DNA from: JBNAVY01 sp049700195
Lineage (GTDB): Bacteria > Bacillota > Thermoanaerobacteria > Thermoanaerobacterales > Thermoanaerobacteraceae
Length of the DNA stretch: 64,000 nt
NCBI GenBank assembly: GCA_049700195.1
Contig: JBNAVY010000005.1
Span: forward strand, 1 to 64,000
Direction: 5' to 3'
In this document: positions 30,048-39,112 of the stretch, one piece after another
Layout of the letters: each line of letters opens with the position of its first letter
Position numbering within the stretch: position 1 is the stretch's first letter
The notes under the pieces: generated by a model
Told to the model about the DNA's origin: nothing
Seen by the model: the letters and a program-made list of their open reading frames with translations, nothing else
Database searches by the model: none
Made by a program: the position numbers and the translations under genes

Positions 30048-31577
30048 ATGAGTGTACTACTTGAAGTAAAAAATATAACAAAAGTTTTTCCTCGTGTTAG
30101 AGCAAATGACGGAGTAAATTTAACAGTAGAAGAAGGGGAAATACATGCAATTCTCGGTGAGAATGGTGCGGGGAAATCTACTTTGATGAATATTATATAT
30201 GGATTATATAAGCCTGATTCAGGCACATTAAAATTTAATGGAGAAATTCTTAATTTAAGTGGATCTCATGAAGCTATTGAAAAAGGTATAGGTATGGTTC
30301 ATCAGCATTTTATGCTTATTCCGGTTTTAACAGTTGCTGAAAATATTGTATTAGGATCAGAACCAAAAGGAATATCTTATAATGTAAAAAAGGCTAATGA
30401 ATCAATTATAGAAATATCAAAAAAATACAAACTTGATATAGATCCTGAAGCAAAAGTTAAAGATTTAACTGTCGGATTACAGCAAAGGGTTGAAATATTA
30501 AAAGCTTTCTATAGAAATGCAAAACTTTTAATATTGGATGAACCTACTGCTATGTTGACTCCACAGGAAACAGAAGAATTATTTGCTATAATGAAGGATT
30601 TGGCTAAAAAAGGTATATCCATAATCTTTATTAGCCATAAGTTAGAAGAAGTTATGGCTATTTCTGATAAAGTCACAGTTATGAGAAGAGGCAAGACTGT
30701 AGGTACTTTAAATACAAAAGAAACTACTGAACAAGAGTTAGCAAATCTTATGGTAGGAAGAGAAGTTGTTTTAAGGGTAGAAAAAACAGATTATAAGCCT
30801 GGTAATGTTGTAATTAGTGTTAAAGACTTAAGTGTAGTTGATATGCAGGGTATTGTTAAAGTAAAAAATGTAAGCTTTGATATACACGAAGGTGAAATAT
30901 TCGGACTTGCAGGTATAGATGGCAATGGACAATTTGAACTTATTGAAGCGATAATGGGCTTAAGACCTAAGAAATCCGGTACTGTTTCTATGCAAGGGAA
31001 AGATATTACTAATCTTACAACCAGAGATCTTTATAAACAGGGTATATCATATATACCTCAGGACAGACAGATTGATGGTCTTGTTTTAGATTTCAGTGTT
31101 GCGGAAAATTTAATATTAAGAGAATATAATACTCCAACTTATGCACGTAGTGGAGTTATACAATATAAAAAAGTATATGAGAATGCAAAAATTAAAGTTC
31201 AGGAATTTGATATCAGACCAACTGATTATATGTTAAAGGCAAGAGGTCTTTCTGGAGGTAATCAGCAAAAAGTCATACTTGCAAGAGAAGTTGGATATAA
31301 TCCTAAATTTTTAATTGCTGCACAACCTACAAGAGGTATGGATGTAGGGGCAATAGAATATATACACAAAAGATTGTTAGAAATGAGAGATAAAGGTTCT
31401 GCGGTTTTACTTGTATCTTTAGAATTAGAAGAAATTATGTCATTATCAGATCGAATAGGTGTAATTCATAATGGAGAAATTATGGATATACTTGATGGCA
31501 CGACAGCAACCAGAGAGCAGATTGGTATGCTTATGGCAGGTTCAAGATATGACAGTAATGCAAGGGAGGCGAAATAA
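30048..31577 (+). CDS. Nucleoside ABC transporter ATPase (two-domain, NupB/YufO type)
   Basis: 509-residue cytoplasmic ATPase with two fused ABC domains. The first has Walker A GENGAGKST (about residues 35-43), Q-loop, signature-region LTVGLQQRVEILKA and Walker B LLILDEPTAML. The second has a degenerate P-loop (AGIDGNGQ), the signature LSGGNQQKVILARE and a variant Walker B/D-loop AAQPTRGMDVGA, as in sugar/nucleoside ATPases of the RbsA/YufO class where only one site is fully canonical. It energises the two permeases encoded next; its stop overlaps the start of the first permease (TAATG). Confidence 0.94.
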   Translation: MSVLLEVKNITKVFPRVRANDGVNLTVEEGEIHAILGENGAGKSTLMNIIYGLYKPDSGTLKFNGEILNLSGSHEAIEKGIGMVHQHFMLIPVLTVAENIVLGSEPKGISYNVKKANESIIEISKKYKLDIDPEAKVKDLTVGLQQRVEILKAFYRNAKLLILDEPTAMLTPQETEELFAIMKDLAKKGISIIFISHKLEEVMAISDKVTVMRRGKTVGTLNTKETTEQELANLMVGREVVLRVEKTDYKPGNVVISVKDLSVVDMQGIVKVKNVSFDIHEGEIFGLAGIDGNGQFELIEAIMGLRPKKSGTVSMQGKDITNLTTRDLYKQGISYIPQDRQIDGLVLDFSVAENLILREYNTPTYARSGVIQYKKVYENAKIKVQEFDIRPTDYMLKARGLSGGNQQKVILAREVGYNPKFLIAAQPTRGMDVGAIEYIHKRLLEMRDKGSAVLLVSLELEEIMSLSDRIGVIHNGEIMDILDGTTATREQIGMLMAGSRYDSNAREAK

Positions 31578-32632
31578 TGAAAAATGCCATAAAAGAATTA
31601 TATGTACCAGCACTTTCAGTAATAATAGCTATTATTATAGGTTCTATCATTATGATTATTACTGGATTTAATCCAATTACCGCATATGTATCATTATTTA
31701 TTGGAGCTTTTGGATCAGTAAATAATATAGCAAATACTTTAGCAAATTCTGTACCACTTATTTTAACTGGCCTTGGAGTTGCGATTTCTTTTAGAGCAGG
31801 CTTGTTTAACATTGGTGCAGAAGGCCAGTATTGGATCGGAGCAATTGTAGGCGTATGGATAGGATATCACTTTCAGGGGTTGCCATGGTATATACACATT
31901 CCTTTTGCACTAGTAGCTGCAATGATTGCTGGTGGTCTTTGGGCAGGTATAATACCAGGTTTTGCAAAAGCTTATACAGGAGCTCATGAAGTTATTACAA
32001 CAATGATGATGAGTTACATTGCTATTTATTTTAGCCACTTTTTGCTTGAATTTGGTCCAATGATGGAAAAAGGTTCAATACCTCAGTCTCCTAAAATTCA
32101 AGCAAGTGCAGTTATTCCTTTTATGGTTAAGAATACACAGCTTTCTTATGGAATATTTATAGCTTTAATAGCAGCAGCATTTGTTTATTGGCTTATGTTT
32201 AAAACAACTTGGGGATTTGAAATGAGGGCTGTCGGGTTAAATCAAAGAGCATCAAAATATGCAGGTATGAATGTACCATTTAACATTGTACTGTCTTTAG
32301 GTCTCAGCGGGATGTTTGCTGGACTTGCAGGGGCTGTACAAATGCTTGGTGTACAGCATAGGCTTTATGATAGTTTTACATCTGGATATGGTTATACAGC
32401 TATAGTTGTTGCTTTGCTTGCAAAAAACAATCCTATAGGTGTAATATTTGCTGCTATTTTATTTGCAGCATTAGGAACGGGTTCACAGCTTATGCAGCTA
32501 AATGCCCAGGTGCCTGGTCAACTTGCTGATGTTATTACTGGACTAATTATATTCTTTGTAGCAGCTGATAAAATAATAAAATTATTCAGAGAAAAATTTG
32601 CAAAAAGCAGTAAAGAGGAGGCGTCAGTATAA
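31577..32632 (+). CDS. Nucleoside ABC transporter permease (NupP/YufP type)
   Basis: 351-residue BPD_transp_2 family membrane protein with about ten hydrophobic helices. Family stretches include GVAISFRAGLFNIGAEGQ, AGALWAG-like AGGLWAGIIPGFAKA, GAHEVITTMMMSYIA and VGLNQRASKYAGMNV, which in this class form the cytoplasmic coupling loop. It pairs with the following permease as a heterodimer. Start and upstream ATPase stop share one base, as do its stop and the next start, so the three are translationally coupled. Confidence 0.93.
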   Translation: MKNAIKELYVPALSVIIAIIIGSIIMIITGFNPITAYVSLFIGAFGSVNNIANTLANSVPLILTGLGVAISFRAGLFNIGAEGQYWIGAIVGVWIGYHFQGLPWYIHIPFALVAAMIAGGLWAGIIPGFAKAYTGAHEVITTMMMSYIAIYFSHFLLEFGPMMEKGSIPQSPKIQASAVIPFMVKNTQLSYGIFIALIAAAFVYWLMFKTTWGFEMRAVGLNQRASKYAGMNVPFNIVLSLGLSGMFAGLAGAVQMLGVQHRLYDSFTSGYGYTAIVVALLAKNNPIGVIFAAILFAALGTGSQLMQLNAQVPGQLADVITGLIIFFVAADKIIKLFREKFAKSSKEEASV

Positions 32633-33552
32633 TGGATATACTTTTAAATCCGCAATTATGGGCTGCCACACTTGCAATGGCAACTCCACTTGCATTACCA
32701 GCCTTAGGCGGTACTTTTTCTGAAAGGTCTGGTGTTGTTAATATAGCAATGGAAGGAATAATGTTAATTGCTGCATTTTTTGCTGTTGTATTTTCTTATT
32801 TGACTGGTAATGCATGGTTGGGTCTACTCGGTGCAATAATAGTGGGAATAATTACAGCGTTGATTTTCGCATGGGCAGCAGTTTCGCTAACTGCTGATCA
32901 GATAATATTAGGTATGGCAATTAATATATTTGCATCAGGAATTACAGCATATCTTTTAAATACTATGTATGGTTTTACAGGTACACCAACTTCAACACCA
33001 ATGCTTCCAACTATTGATATACCTGTACTTGATAAGATACCTTTTTTAGGTGGAGTTTTAAGTGGTCATAGTGTTATTGTTTATTTAATGTTAATACTTT
33101 TGATTCTTGCTGACTATTTTCTCTTCCATACAAATTTGGGTTTGAGGATCAGAGCAGTAGGTGAAAACCCAGAAGCTGCAGAAACTGCAGGTATAAATGT
33201 TATTAAACTAAGGTACTTGGGCGTAGGATTAAGTGGATTTTTCTCAGCTCTTGGTGGTGCATATTTGTCAATTGCTGCTTTAAATAGTTTTAGCCCAGAT
33301 ATGACAAACGGTAGAGGATATATTGCATTAGCAGCAATGATATTTGGAAAATGGACTCCTTTTGGTTCATTTGGAGCGGCGCTCTTATTTGGTTTTGCAA
33401 CTGCTCTTAGTATGCAACTTCAAAATACTGCTTTGTCTAAAAATATAATTATGATGTTACCATATATTTTAACAATACTTGCTTTAGTTGGTGTTGGTGG
33501 GAAAAGTGTTGCACCTGCAGCTGATGGTGTACCATACACACCAAAGAAATGA
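32632..33552 (+). CDS. Nucleoside ABC transporter permease (NupQ/YufQ type)
   Basis: 306-residue second BPD_transp_2 permease. The opening TPLALPALGGTFSERSGVVNIAMEGIM (pieces ALPALGGTFSERSG and VNIAMEGIML) and the later VGENPEAAETAGINV coupling loop are characteristic of the YufQ-type subunit of nucleoside importers. About nine helices. It ends 9 bases before the GntR/UTRA regulator gene. With BmpA, the ATPase and the first permease the importer is complete. Confidence 0.93.
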   Translation: MDILLNPQLWAATLAMATPLALPALGGTFSERSGVVNIAMEGIMLIAAFFAVVFSYLTGNAWLGLLGAIIVGIITALIFAWAAVSLTADQIILGMAINIFASGITAYLLNTMYGFTGTPTSTPMLPTIDIPVLDKIPFLGGVLSGHSVIVYLMLILLILADYFLFHTNLGLRIRAVGENPEAAETAGINVIKLRYLGVGLSGFFSALGGAYLSIAALNSFSPDMTNGRGYIALAAMIFGKWTPFGSFGAALLFGFATALSMQLQNTALSKNIIMMLPYILTILALVGVGGKSVAPAADGVPYTPKK

Positions 33553-33561
33553 GGAATTAAG

Positions 33562-34284
33562 ATGCTTTTACCAGATAAAAGACCTCTGTATGAATTAGCT
33601 TTAAGAAAAATGGAAGAGTTAATAAAGACTGGACAATGGAAAGAAGGAGAAAAACTACCTTCTGAAGCTAAGTTAGCAAAACAGTTTGGCATAAGTAGAG
33701 CAACTTTAAGGGAAGCTATGAGAATTCTTGAAGATGAAGGTTTGATTGTAAAGCAGCAGGGTATTGGAACATTTGTGAAAAATAAGCCTTTGATAAAAAG
33801 TGGGCTCGAGGAACTTTTTAGTGTAACTTCTCTAATAGAAAGGCAAGGTATGATTCCTGGGACTAAGGATTTTACAGTTTACAGGTTACCTGCATATGAT
33901 GGTGAAGCAGATAACTTAAAATTGAAACCGGGTTCAATTATATACAAAGTTGAAAGAGTAAGAACAGCAAATGATATTCCAGTTGTATATTGTATTGACA
34001 GACTTCCGGAAGAAATTTTAGGGGATTCTTTTAATGGTTTTGAGCAGTCAATGTTTGCATATTTAGAAAGTGAACATTCCATAAAAATAACTTATGCAGT
34101 TTCAAATATAAGAATAATAAAACATGATCCTATTGTTGAAAAAAAATTAAAAATGGATAAAAATGATTCTATACTTTTGTTAGAACAGGTACACTATGAT
34201 GAAAAAAATATACCAATATTATATTCATCAAATTATTTTAACTCATCAAAGTTTGATTTTTATATAATTCGCAAGAGAATTTAA
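33562..34284 (+). CDS. GntR-family regulator with UTRA effector domain (HutC subfamily)
   Basis: 240-residue cytosolic transcription factor. Residues about 5-70 form the winged helix of GntR proteins (ELALRKMEELIKTGQWKEGEKLPSEAKLAKQFGISRATLREAM in pieces: GEKLPSEAKLAKQFGISRAT). The rest is a UTRA ligand-binding domain with the typical VERVRTANDIPVVY and the dimer-forming C-terminal strands. It is embedded between nucleoside transport and nucleoside catabolism genes, so its ligand is probably a nucleoside or a pentose/deoxyribose phosphate derived from it, and its target probably the promoter at 28.8 kb. It resembles histidine-pathway HutC only by domain class. Repressor mode is inferred. Confidence 0.88.
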   Translation: MLLPDKRPLYELALRKMEELIKTGQWKEGEKLPSEAKLAKQFGISRATLREAMRILEDEGLIVKQQGIGTFVKNKPLIKSGLEELFSVTSLIERQGMIPGTKDFTVYRLPAYDGEADNLKLKPGSIIYKVERVRTANDIPVVYCIDRLPEEILGDSFNGFEQSMFAYLESEHSIKITYAVSNIRIIKHDPIVEKKLKMDKNDSILLLEQVHYDEKNIPILYSSNYFNSSKFDFYIIRKRI

Positions 34285-34299
34285 AAAGAAGGTGCAAAA

Positions 34300-34701
34300 A
34301 TGGAATTTAAAGAATATGAGCAATTAGTAAATATTGCTAAAGAAGCAAGGGAGAAGGCTTATGTGCCTTACTCCCAATTTAAAGTCGGTGCATGTGTTAT
34401 TACAGAAGAAGGCAATATTTATAAAGGATGCAATATTGAAAATGCATCTTATGGCCTTACAAACTGTGCTGAAAGGACAGCACTTTTTAATGCATACTCA
34501 AATGGTGATACAAAATTAAAAGCAATTGCTGTAGTTGCAGATACAGAAGGCCCTGTATCTCCATGTGGAGCTTGTCGTCAGGTTATGATGGAACTTGGCG
34601 GTGAAAATATGACTGTTATTTTAAGCAATATGAAAGGTGATTATTCAGTTGTTACTGTAAAGGATTTGTTGCCAGGAGCCTTTACTTCTAAAGATTTATA
34701 A
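34300..34701 (+). CDS. cdd: Cytidine deaminase
   Basis: 133-residue homotetrameric-type cytidine deaminase, which hydrolyses cytidine and deoxycytidine to the uridines (EC 3.5.4.5). The zinc site is explicit: NCAERTA with ligand Cys56 and catalytic Glu58, and PCGACRQV with ligands Cys89 and Cys92. [12 protein letters not shown] and [10 protein letters not shown] near the N terminus are the substrate-binding signature. It lies 15 bases behind the regulator gene (RBS AAGAAGGTG) and feeds uridine to the pyrimidine nucleoside phosphorylase downstream. Confidence 0.96.
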   Translation: MEFKEYEQLVNIAKEAREKAYVPYSQFKVGACVITEEGNIYKGCNIENASYGLTNCAERTALFNAYSNGDTKLKAIAVVADTEGPVSPCGACRQVMMELGGENMTVILSNMKGDYSVVTVKDLLPGAFTSKDL

Positions 34702-34745
34702 TTTTTTATAGAAAATTAAATGACAGAAATTTAAGAGGTGATCAG

Positions 34746-35918
34746 ATGTTTAAAAGAGTTGCCGTTATAGTTTTAGATAGTGTAGGTGCAGGGGAATTAC
34801 CTGATGCTTATAAATTTGGAGATGAAGGTTCAAATACTTTAGGACATGTTACAGAGAAAACAGGAGTAAAACTAGAAAATATGGGAAGACTAGGTCTTGG
34901 GAATATACTACCTTTAAAAAGTGTTCCTGAAAATCCAAACGCTATTGGTGCATATGGTAAAATGGCAGAAAAATCTGCAGGTAAAGATACTACAACAGGT
35001 CATTGGGAAATAGCCGGGCTTATTACTGAGAAACCTTTTCCAACATTTCCAGATGGCTTTCCAAAAGAAATTATCGATAGATTTGAAAAAGAAACAGGAA
35101 GAAAAGTAATAGGTAACAAACCAGCTTCAGGAACAGAAATTATTAAGGAATTAGGTGAAGAACACATAAAAACTGGTAATTTAATAGTGTATACTTCTGC
35201 GGACAGTGTTTTTCAGATTGCAGCCCATGAAGATATAGTGCCAATTAAAGAGCTTTATAAAATATGTGAAATTGCCAGGGGAATTTTATCAGGAGAAAAT
35301 GCTGTTGGAAGAGTTATTGCACGTCCTTTTAATGGTACACCAGGTAATTTTAAGAGGACAGAGAATAGAAAGGATTTTTCACTAAAACCTTTTGAAGCAA
35401 CAATATTGGACATATTAAAAGAAAACAATTATGAGGTTTTTGCTATTGGTAAAATCGAAGATATTTTTGCAGGTAGGGGCATTACAGATGTAGATCACAC
35501 CAAAAACAATGAGGAAGGTATTACAGCAACTATAAAAGCCTTTGATACAGTCAAAGAAGGTCTTATTTTTACTAATTTAGTTGATTTTGATATGTTATAC
35601 GGACATAGAAATGATGTTGAAGGCTATGCAAATGCACTTTTGCATTTTGATAACAGGCTTCCAGAAATTATCGATAAAATGACACAAGAAGATTTGCTTA
35701 TAATTACAGCAGATCATGGCTGTGATCCTACCACAAAGAGTACGGACCATTCAAGAGAATACGTACCTCTTTTAGTTTATAGTCCTAAAATGAAAAGTGG
35801 GTTTAATTTAGGTATTAGAAGTACCTACTCAGATATAGCAGCTACATTAGCTGATATATTCAATGTTGGACCTATAAAAAATGGCAGTTCTTTCTTACAT
35901 CAACTGCCAATAGATTAA
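34746..35918 (+). CDS. deoB: Phosphopentomutase
   Basis: 390-residue alkaline-phosphatase-superfamily enzyme. It interconverts ribose-1-phosphate and ribose-5-phosphate, and the deoxyribose forms (EC 5.4.2.7). Manganese site and active residue motifs are visible: [13 protein letters not shown] at the N terminus, [12 protein letters not shown] with the phosphorylated Thr, and the metal-binding [17 protein letters not shown] and [18 protein letters not shown] (pieces). RBS AAGAGGTGAT. It converts the pentose-1-phosphate released by the next gene's product into a pathway intermediate. A deoC aldolase is not in the window. Confidence 0.97.
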   Translation: MFKRVAVIVLDSVGAGELPDAYKFGDEGSNTLGHVTEKTGVKLENMGRLGLGNILPLKSVPENPNAIGAYGKMAEKSAGKDTTTGHWEIAGLITEKPFPTFPDGFPKEIIDRFEKETGRKVIGNKPASGTEIIKELGEEHIKTGNLIVYTSADSVFQIAAHEDIVPIKELYKICEIARGILSGENAVGRVIARPFNGTPGNFKRTENRKDFSLKPFEATILDILKENNYEVFAIGKIEDIFAGRGITDVDHTKNNEEGITATIKAFDTVKEGLIFTNLVDFDMLYGHRNDVEGYANALLHFDNRLPEIIDKMTQEDLLIITADHGCDPTTKSTDHSREYVPLLVYSPKMKSGFNLGIRSTYSDIAATLADIFNVGPIKNGSSFLHQLPID

Positions 35919-35930
35919 GGGGGTATTTTT

Positions 35931-37226
35931 ATGCGTATGTATGATTTGATAATGAAAAAAAGAGATGGTGGTATTTTATCCAAAGAAGAAATAGATTTTA
36001 TAATTTCATCTTATACAAAAGATTATTTACCAGATTATCAGATGAGTGCCCTAGCAATGGCAATATACTTCAGAGGAATGACACCAGAAGAAACTGCAAA
36101 TCTGACAATGGCAATGGCTCATTCTGGTGATGTTATGGATTTATCTCCAATAAAGGGGATTAAGGTAGATAAACATTCTACAGGTGGAGTTGCTGATACT
36201 ACAACTTTGGTACTTGCGCCAATGGTATCAGCATGTGGTGCACCTGTTGCAAAAATGTCCGGACGAGGGTTAGGACATACTGGCGGTACAATTGATAAGC
36301 TAGAGTCTATACCTGGAATGAAAGTTGAACTTTCAGAAGAAGAATTTATTGAAAATGTAAATAAACATGGGATTGCTGTAATTGGACAGACTAAAAATCT
36401 TACACCTGCTGATAAAAAGCTTTATGCATTAAGGGATGTTACTGCAACCATTGATTCAATACCTCTTATTGCAAGCTCAATAATGAGCAAAAAAATAGCT
36501 TCAGGAGCTGATGGGATAGTTTTAGATGTTAAAGTAGGCAGAGGAGCTTTTATGAAAGATTTAGAAAGTGCAAAAACTTTAGCAGACTTAATGGTAAGTA
36601 TTGGTAACTCGGTCGGAAGAAAAACTGTAGCACATGTAACCAATATGGATCAGCCTCTGGGACTGGCAATTGGCAATTCACTTGAGATTGTTGAAGCAAT
36701 AGATGTATTAAAAGGAAATGGATCAAAGGACTTATTAGAAGTTTGCATGGTATTAGGTTCTGATATGTTAGAGATCGCAGGTATTGCAAAGAATAATAAG
36801 GAAGCAAGATCTATGTTGCAGGACGCTTTGGATAGCGGCAGAGCTTTAAATAAATTTAAAGAATTTATAATAGCTCAAGGCGGAGATGAAAGAGTTGTAG
36901 ATGATATTAAGCTTTTACCGCAAGCAAAATATGTAAAATCATGGGTTGCAGATAAAGATATTTACATTAAAGATTTAATGGCTCTTGATTTAGGCCTTAT
37001 AGCAATGAAATTAGGAGCAGGACGTGAAAGAAAAGAAGATGTAATTGATTTAGCTGTTGGGATAATGCTTGGAGGAAAAGCAGGAGATGTTATAAAAAAA
37101 GGAGATCCAATTGCTACAATTTATGCTAATGATGAAGAAAAGCTAAAATGGGCATTAGAAGAAATCAAAAAATTTATTATTTTATCAGAAAGTCATGTTG
37201 AAAGACCTGTTTTGATATTTGCATAA
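35931..37226 (+). CDS. pdp: Pyrimidine-nucleoside phosphorylase
   Basis: 431-residue enzyme splitting uridine, deoxyuridine or thymidine with phosphate into base and (deoxy)ribose-1-phosphate (EC 2.4.2.2). The domain order is the N-terminal all-alpha lobe with [12 protein letters not shown] and [13 protein letters not shown], then the phosphate-binding [35 protein letters not shown] (pieces) and a C-terminal alpha/beta domain with [13 protein letters not shown]. Sequence does not cleanly separate it from thymidine phosphorylase; the low-GC Gram-positive context favours the broad-specificity form. Alternative ATG at 35937. Last gene of the nucleoside operon; the terminator stem begins inside its stop codon. 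Confidence 0.93.
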   Translation: MRMYDLIMKKRDGGILSKEEIDFIISSYTKDYLPDYQMSALAMAIYFRGMTPEETANLTMAMAHSGDVMDLSPIKGIKVDKHSTGGVADTTTLVLAPMVSACGAPVAKMSGRGLGHTGGTIDKLESIPGMKVELSEEEFIENVNKHGIAVIGQTKNLTPADKKLYALRDVTATIDSIPLIASSIMSKKIASGADGIVLDVKVGRGAFMKDLESAKTLADLMVSIGNSVGRKTVAHVTNMDQPLGLAIGNSLEIVEAIDVLKGNGSKDLLEVCMVLGSDMLEIAGIAKNNKEARSMLQDALDSGRALNKFKEFIIAQGGDERVVDDIKLLPQAKYVKSWVADKDIYIKDLMALDLGLIAMKLGAGRERKEDVIDLAVGIMLGGKAGDVIKKGDPIATIYANDEEKLKWALEEIKKFIILSESHVERPVLIFA

Positions 37227-37268
37227 TGTAAAAGAGTGGTTCATTATAGTGAATCACTCTTTTACATT
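37225..37268 (+). terminator. Terminator of the nucleoside operon
   Basis: Perfect 14-base stem (37225-37238 with 37255-37268) with an inner TTCA/TGAA pairing, overlapping the last bases of the pdp stop codon, followed by AAAATTTTTT. Confidence 0.85.
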
Positions 37269-37341
37269 AAAATTTTTTAGAATTAATTCGATAATATATT
37301 ATAGTGACATAATTTCATTTTTGGAAGGGAGAAACTGTTAC

Positions 37342-38988
37342 ATGGCTAAAACTATTAGGGGTCAGCTCATCAGCTCTTTTATAATTATTGGAATTTTGAC
37401 AGTTATTTTATCATTGACTGTCAATTTGGGGTTATTAAATACAATTAAAAAAACAGAACAACTGAAAAAATATGTAGTAAACCAGGTTGTAAATGTATCA
37501 AATGCGCAAGTTCAAATCGCAATTTTGAGTGGCAATGTTCAAGAAAGCTTGAATAATTATATGCTTGGCAACTCAACAAGTTATTCAATGCAATCTTCTT
37601 TGGATCAAATGATTTCTAATATTTCTAATATTAAAAATACATTATCTGAATATAAAAATGATGCAAATTATCAAAAGTTAAATAAAAATATTCAGGATGT
37701 AGAAGAAAATATTGATAGTCTTAAAAATACTATTAAAAGTTTATCTGAGAATTATAATCCTCAAACAGACAATGATAAAGCAGTAAGCATTACATATTTT
37801 TTAAGCCGTATACAAAGCGGAATAAATGATTTTAGTTCAACATATTCTCAAGGTTTTTTACCTACTTTTAGCAATATGGTAAAAGAAAATCAAAAAAATT
37901 TTTATATATCACTTTCTGTTAGTGTTTTAACTATAATTTTAATAATAATTTATGCCTTAATAATTATTAAAAGATTAAAAAAATTCGCAAATCTTATAAA
38001 TAGTGAAGTTTTAAATGCTATGAATCAGTCAGAAAATATTATGAATTATTCTTCTGAAATAAAAGAGCAATCAGAAGAAAACACAAACAATCTTATTTCT
38101 TCAAAAAAAGGCTTGGAAGATTTAGTTGAAGGAATTAATATGATCTCAGAAAATGTTAATGGGGTAGTTGAATCAATAACATTTGTATCAGGGACAAATG
38201 AAGGTTTAACAGAGGTATCTGATAAACTTATGAGAAATATGAATGAGGCAATGAATAAAATAAGAGAAATAGAAGAAAGCACAGATGATAAAGGTAATCA
38301 AGTGAAAAAACTTATTGAGACTTTAAAAAGTAATTTAGAAAATTCAATATCCACGTCTAATGAATTAAAAGAACTGGATAAAAAGATGGGAGGTATTAAG
38401 GATATTTTATTTTCTATTTCAGATATTGCTGAGCAGACAAATTTATTAGCTTTAAATGCTGCAATAGAAGCTGCAAGAGCTGGTGAAAATGGCAAGGGAT
38501 TTGCTGTAGTTGCTGATGAAATAAGGAAGTTAGCTGCACAGTCAACAAATAGTGTCGAAAAGATTGGAATTATAATTGAGAGTTTAATAGATTTTACAAA
38601 AAATACAGTAGATAATGTTATAAAAGATATCAATTTTTCTGCAAAAGCATCAAAAGATGTAGACAAGGTTTTAGATATTTTCAAAGAGACCAGAGAAGGT
38701 TTTAATGAAGTCGCAGAAATTATCAGTAATATTTCTTTAGCTGCTGAGGAAACAGCGGTAGGATCAGCAGAAACTTTAAAAGCTGTTAAAAAAGTTATGG
38801 AAGCATCTGAAAATATATCAGCACAGACAGAAGAACTACTTGCATCTTCACAGCAGTTACTTGCAGAAATTAATATAGTTGATGAAAATAATCTAAAAAA
38901 TTTAGAAAATATAAAGAAACAGGTAGAATACACAGAAGAGCAAAAAATTAATATGCAGAAAATTACTAAAATAAGTGTTCAATTATAA
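37342..38988 (+). CDS. Methyl-accepting chemotaxis protein without recognisable HAMP domain
   Basis: 548-residue chemoreceptor. Helix 1 (about residues 10-32), an extracellular helical sensor of roughly 145 residues resembling a four-helix bundle, helix 2 (about 190-213), then directly a long cytoplasmic coiled coil. The invariant signaling tip [20 protein letters not shown], then [17 protein letters not shown], is intact. I do not see the usual HAMP pattern after helix 2. Start chosen at ATG 37342 with GGAAGGGAG upstream; the frame extends back past the preceding terminator but without a ribosome site. Monocistronic. Ligand unknown. Confidence 0.88.
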   Translation: MAKTIRGQLISSFIIIGILTVILSLTVNLGLLNTIKKTEQLKKYVVNQVVNVSNAQVQIAILSGNVQESLNNYMLGNSTSYSMQSSLDQMISNISNIKNTLSEYKNDANYQKLNKNIQDVEENIDSLKNTIKSLSENYNPQTDNDKAVSITYFLSRIQSGINDFSSTYSQGFLPTFSNMVKENQKNFYISLSVSVLTIILIIIYALIIIKRLKKFANLINSEVLNAMNQSENIMNYSSEIKEQSEENTNNLISSKKGLEDLVEGINMISENVNGVVESITFVSGTNEGLTEVSDKLMRNMNEAMNKIREIEESTDDKGNQVKKLIETLKSNLENSISTSNELKELDKKMGGIKDILFSISDIAEQTNLLALNAAIEAARAGENGKGFAVVADEIRKLAAQSTNSVEKIGIIIESLIDFTKNTVDNVIKDINFSAKASKDVDKVLDIFKETREGFNEVAEIISNISLAAEETAVGSAETLKAVKKVMEASENISAQTEELLASSQQLLAEINIVDENNLKNLENIKKQVEYTEEQKINMQKITKISVQL

Positions 38989-38991
38989 TAA

Positions 38992-39020
38992 TTGACATTA
39001 GATATAAAATAATATAAAAT
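38992..39020 (+). promoter_or_regulatory. Promoter of the chimeric PRD gene
   Basis: TTGACA (38992-38997), 17-base spacer, TAAAAT (39015-39020). Predicted start near 39027, giving an 85-base leader. Confidence 0.7.
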
Positions 39021-39050
39021 TTATATAATAGCATGTAACCGTAAGGGCAT

Positions 39051-39087
39051 AAGCTGGTAAGCAGTATTAATTACTCTTTACCAGCTT
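39051..39087 (+). promoter_or_regulatory. Leader hairpin upstream of the chimeric PRD gene
   Basis: AAGCTGGTAA (39051-39060) pairs perfectly with TTACCAGCTT (39078-39087) across a 17-base loop, ending 25 bases before the ATG and followed by AAAATTTT. A preceding TGTAACCG (39034-39041) faintly resembles the 5' part of a LicT/BglG-type RNA antiterminator target. It could be the relic of an antitermination leader; a functional site is not demonstrated. Confidence 0.45.
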
Positions 39088-39112
39088 AAAATTTTAAAAG
39101 GAGGTATTTATA

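Noticed and set aside
33562..34284. Regulator of the histidine genes (HutC)
   Set aside because: It belongs to the HutC domain class, but it is embedded in the nucleoside operon, far from hutU-ftcD-hutI; function should follow context.
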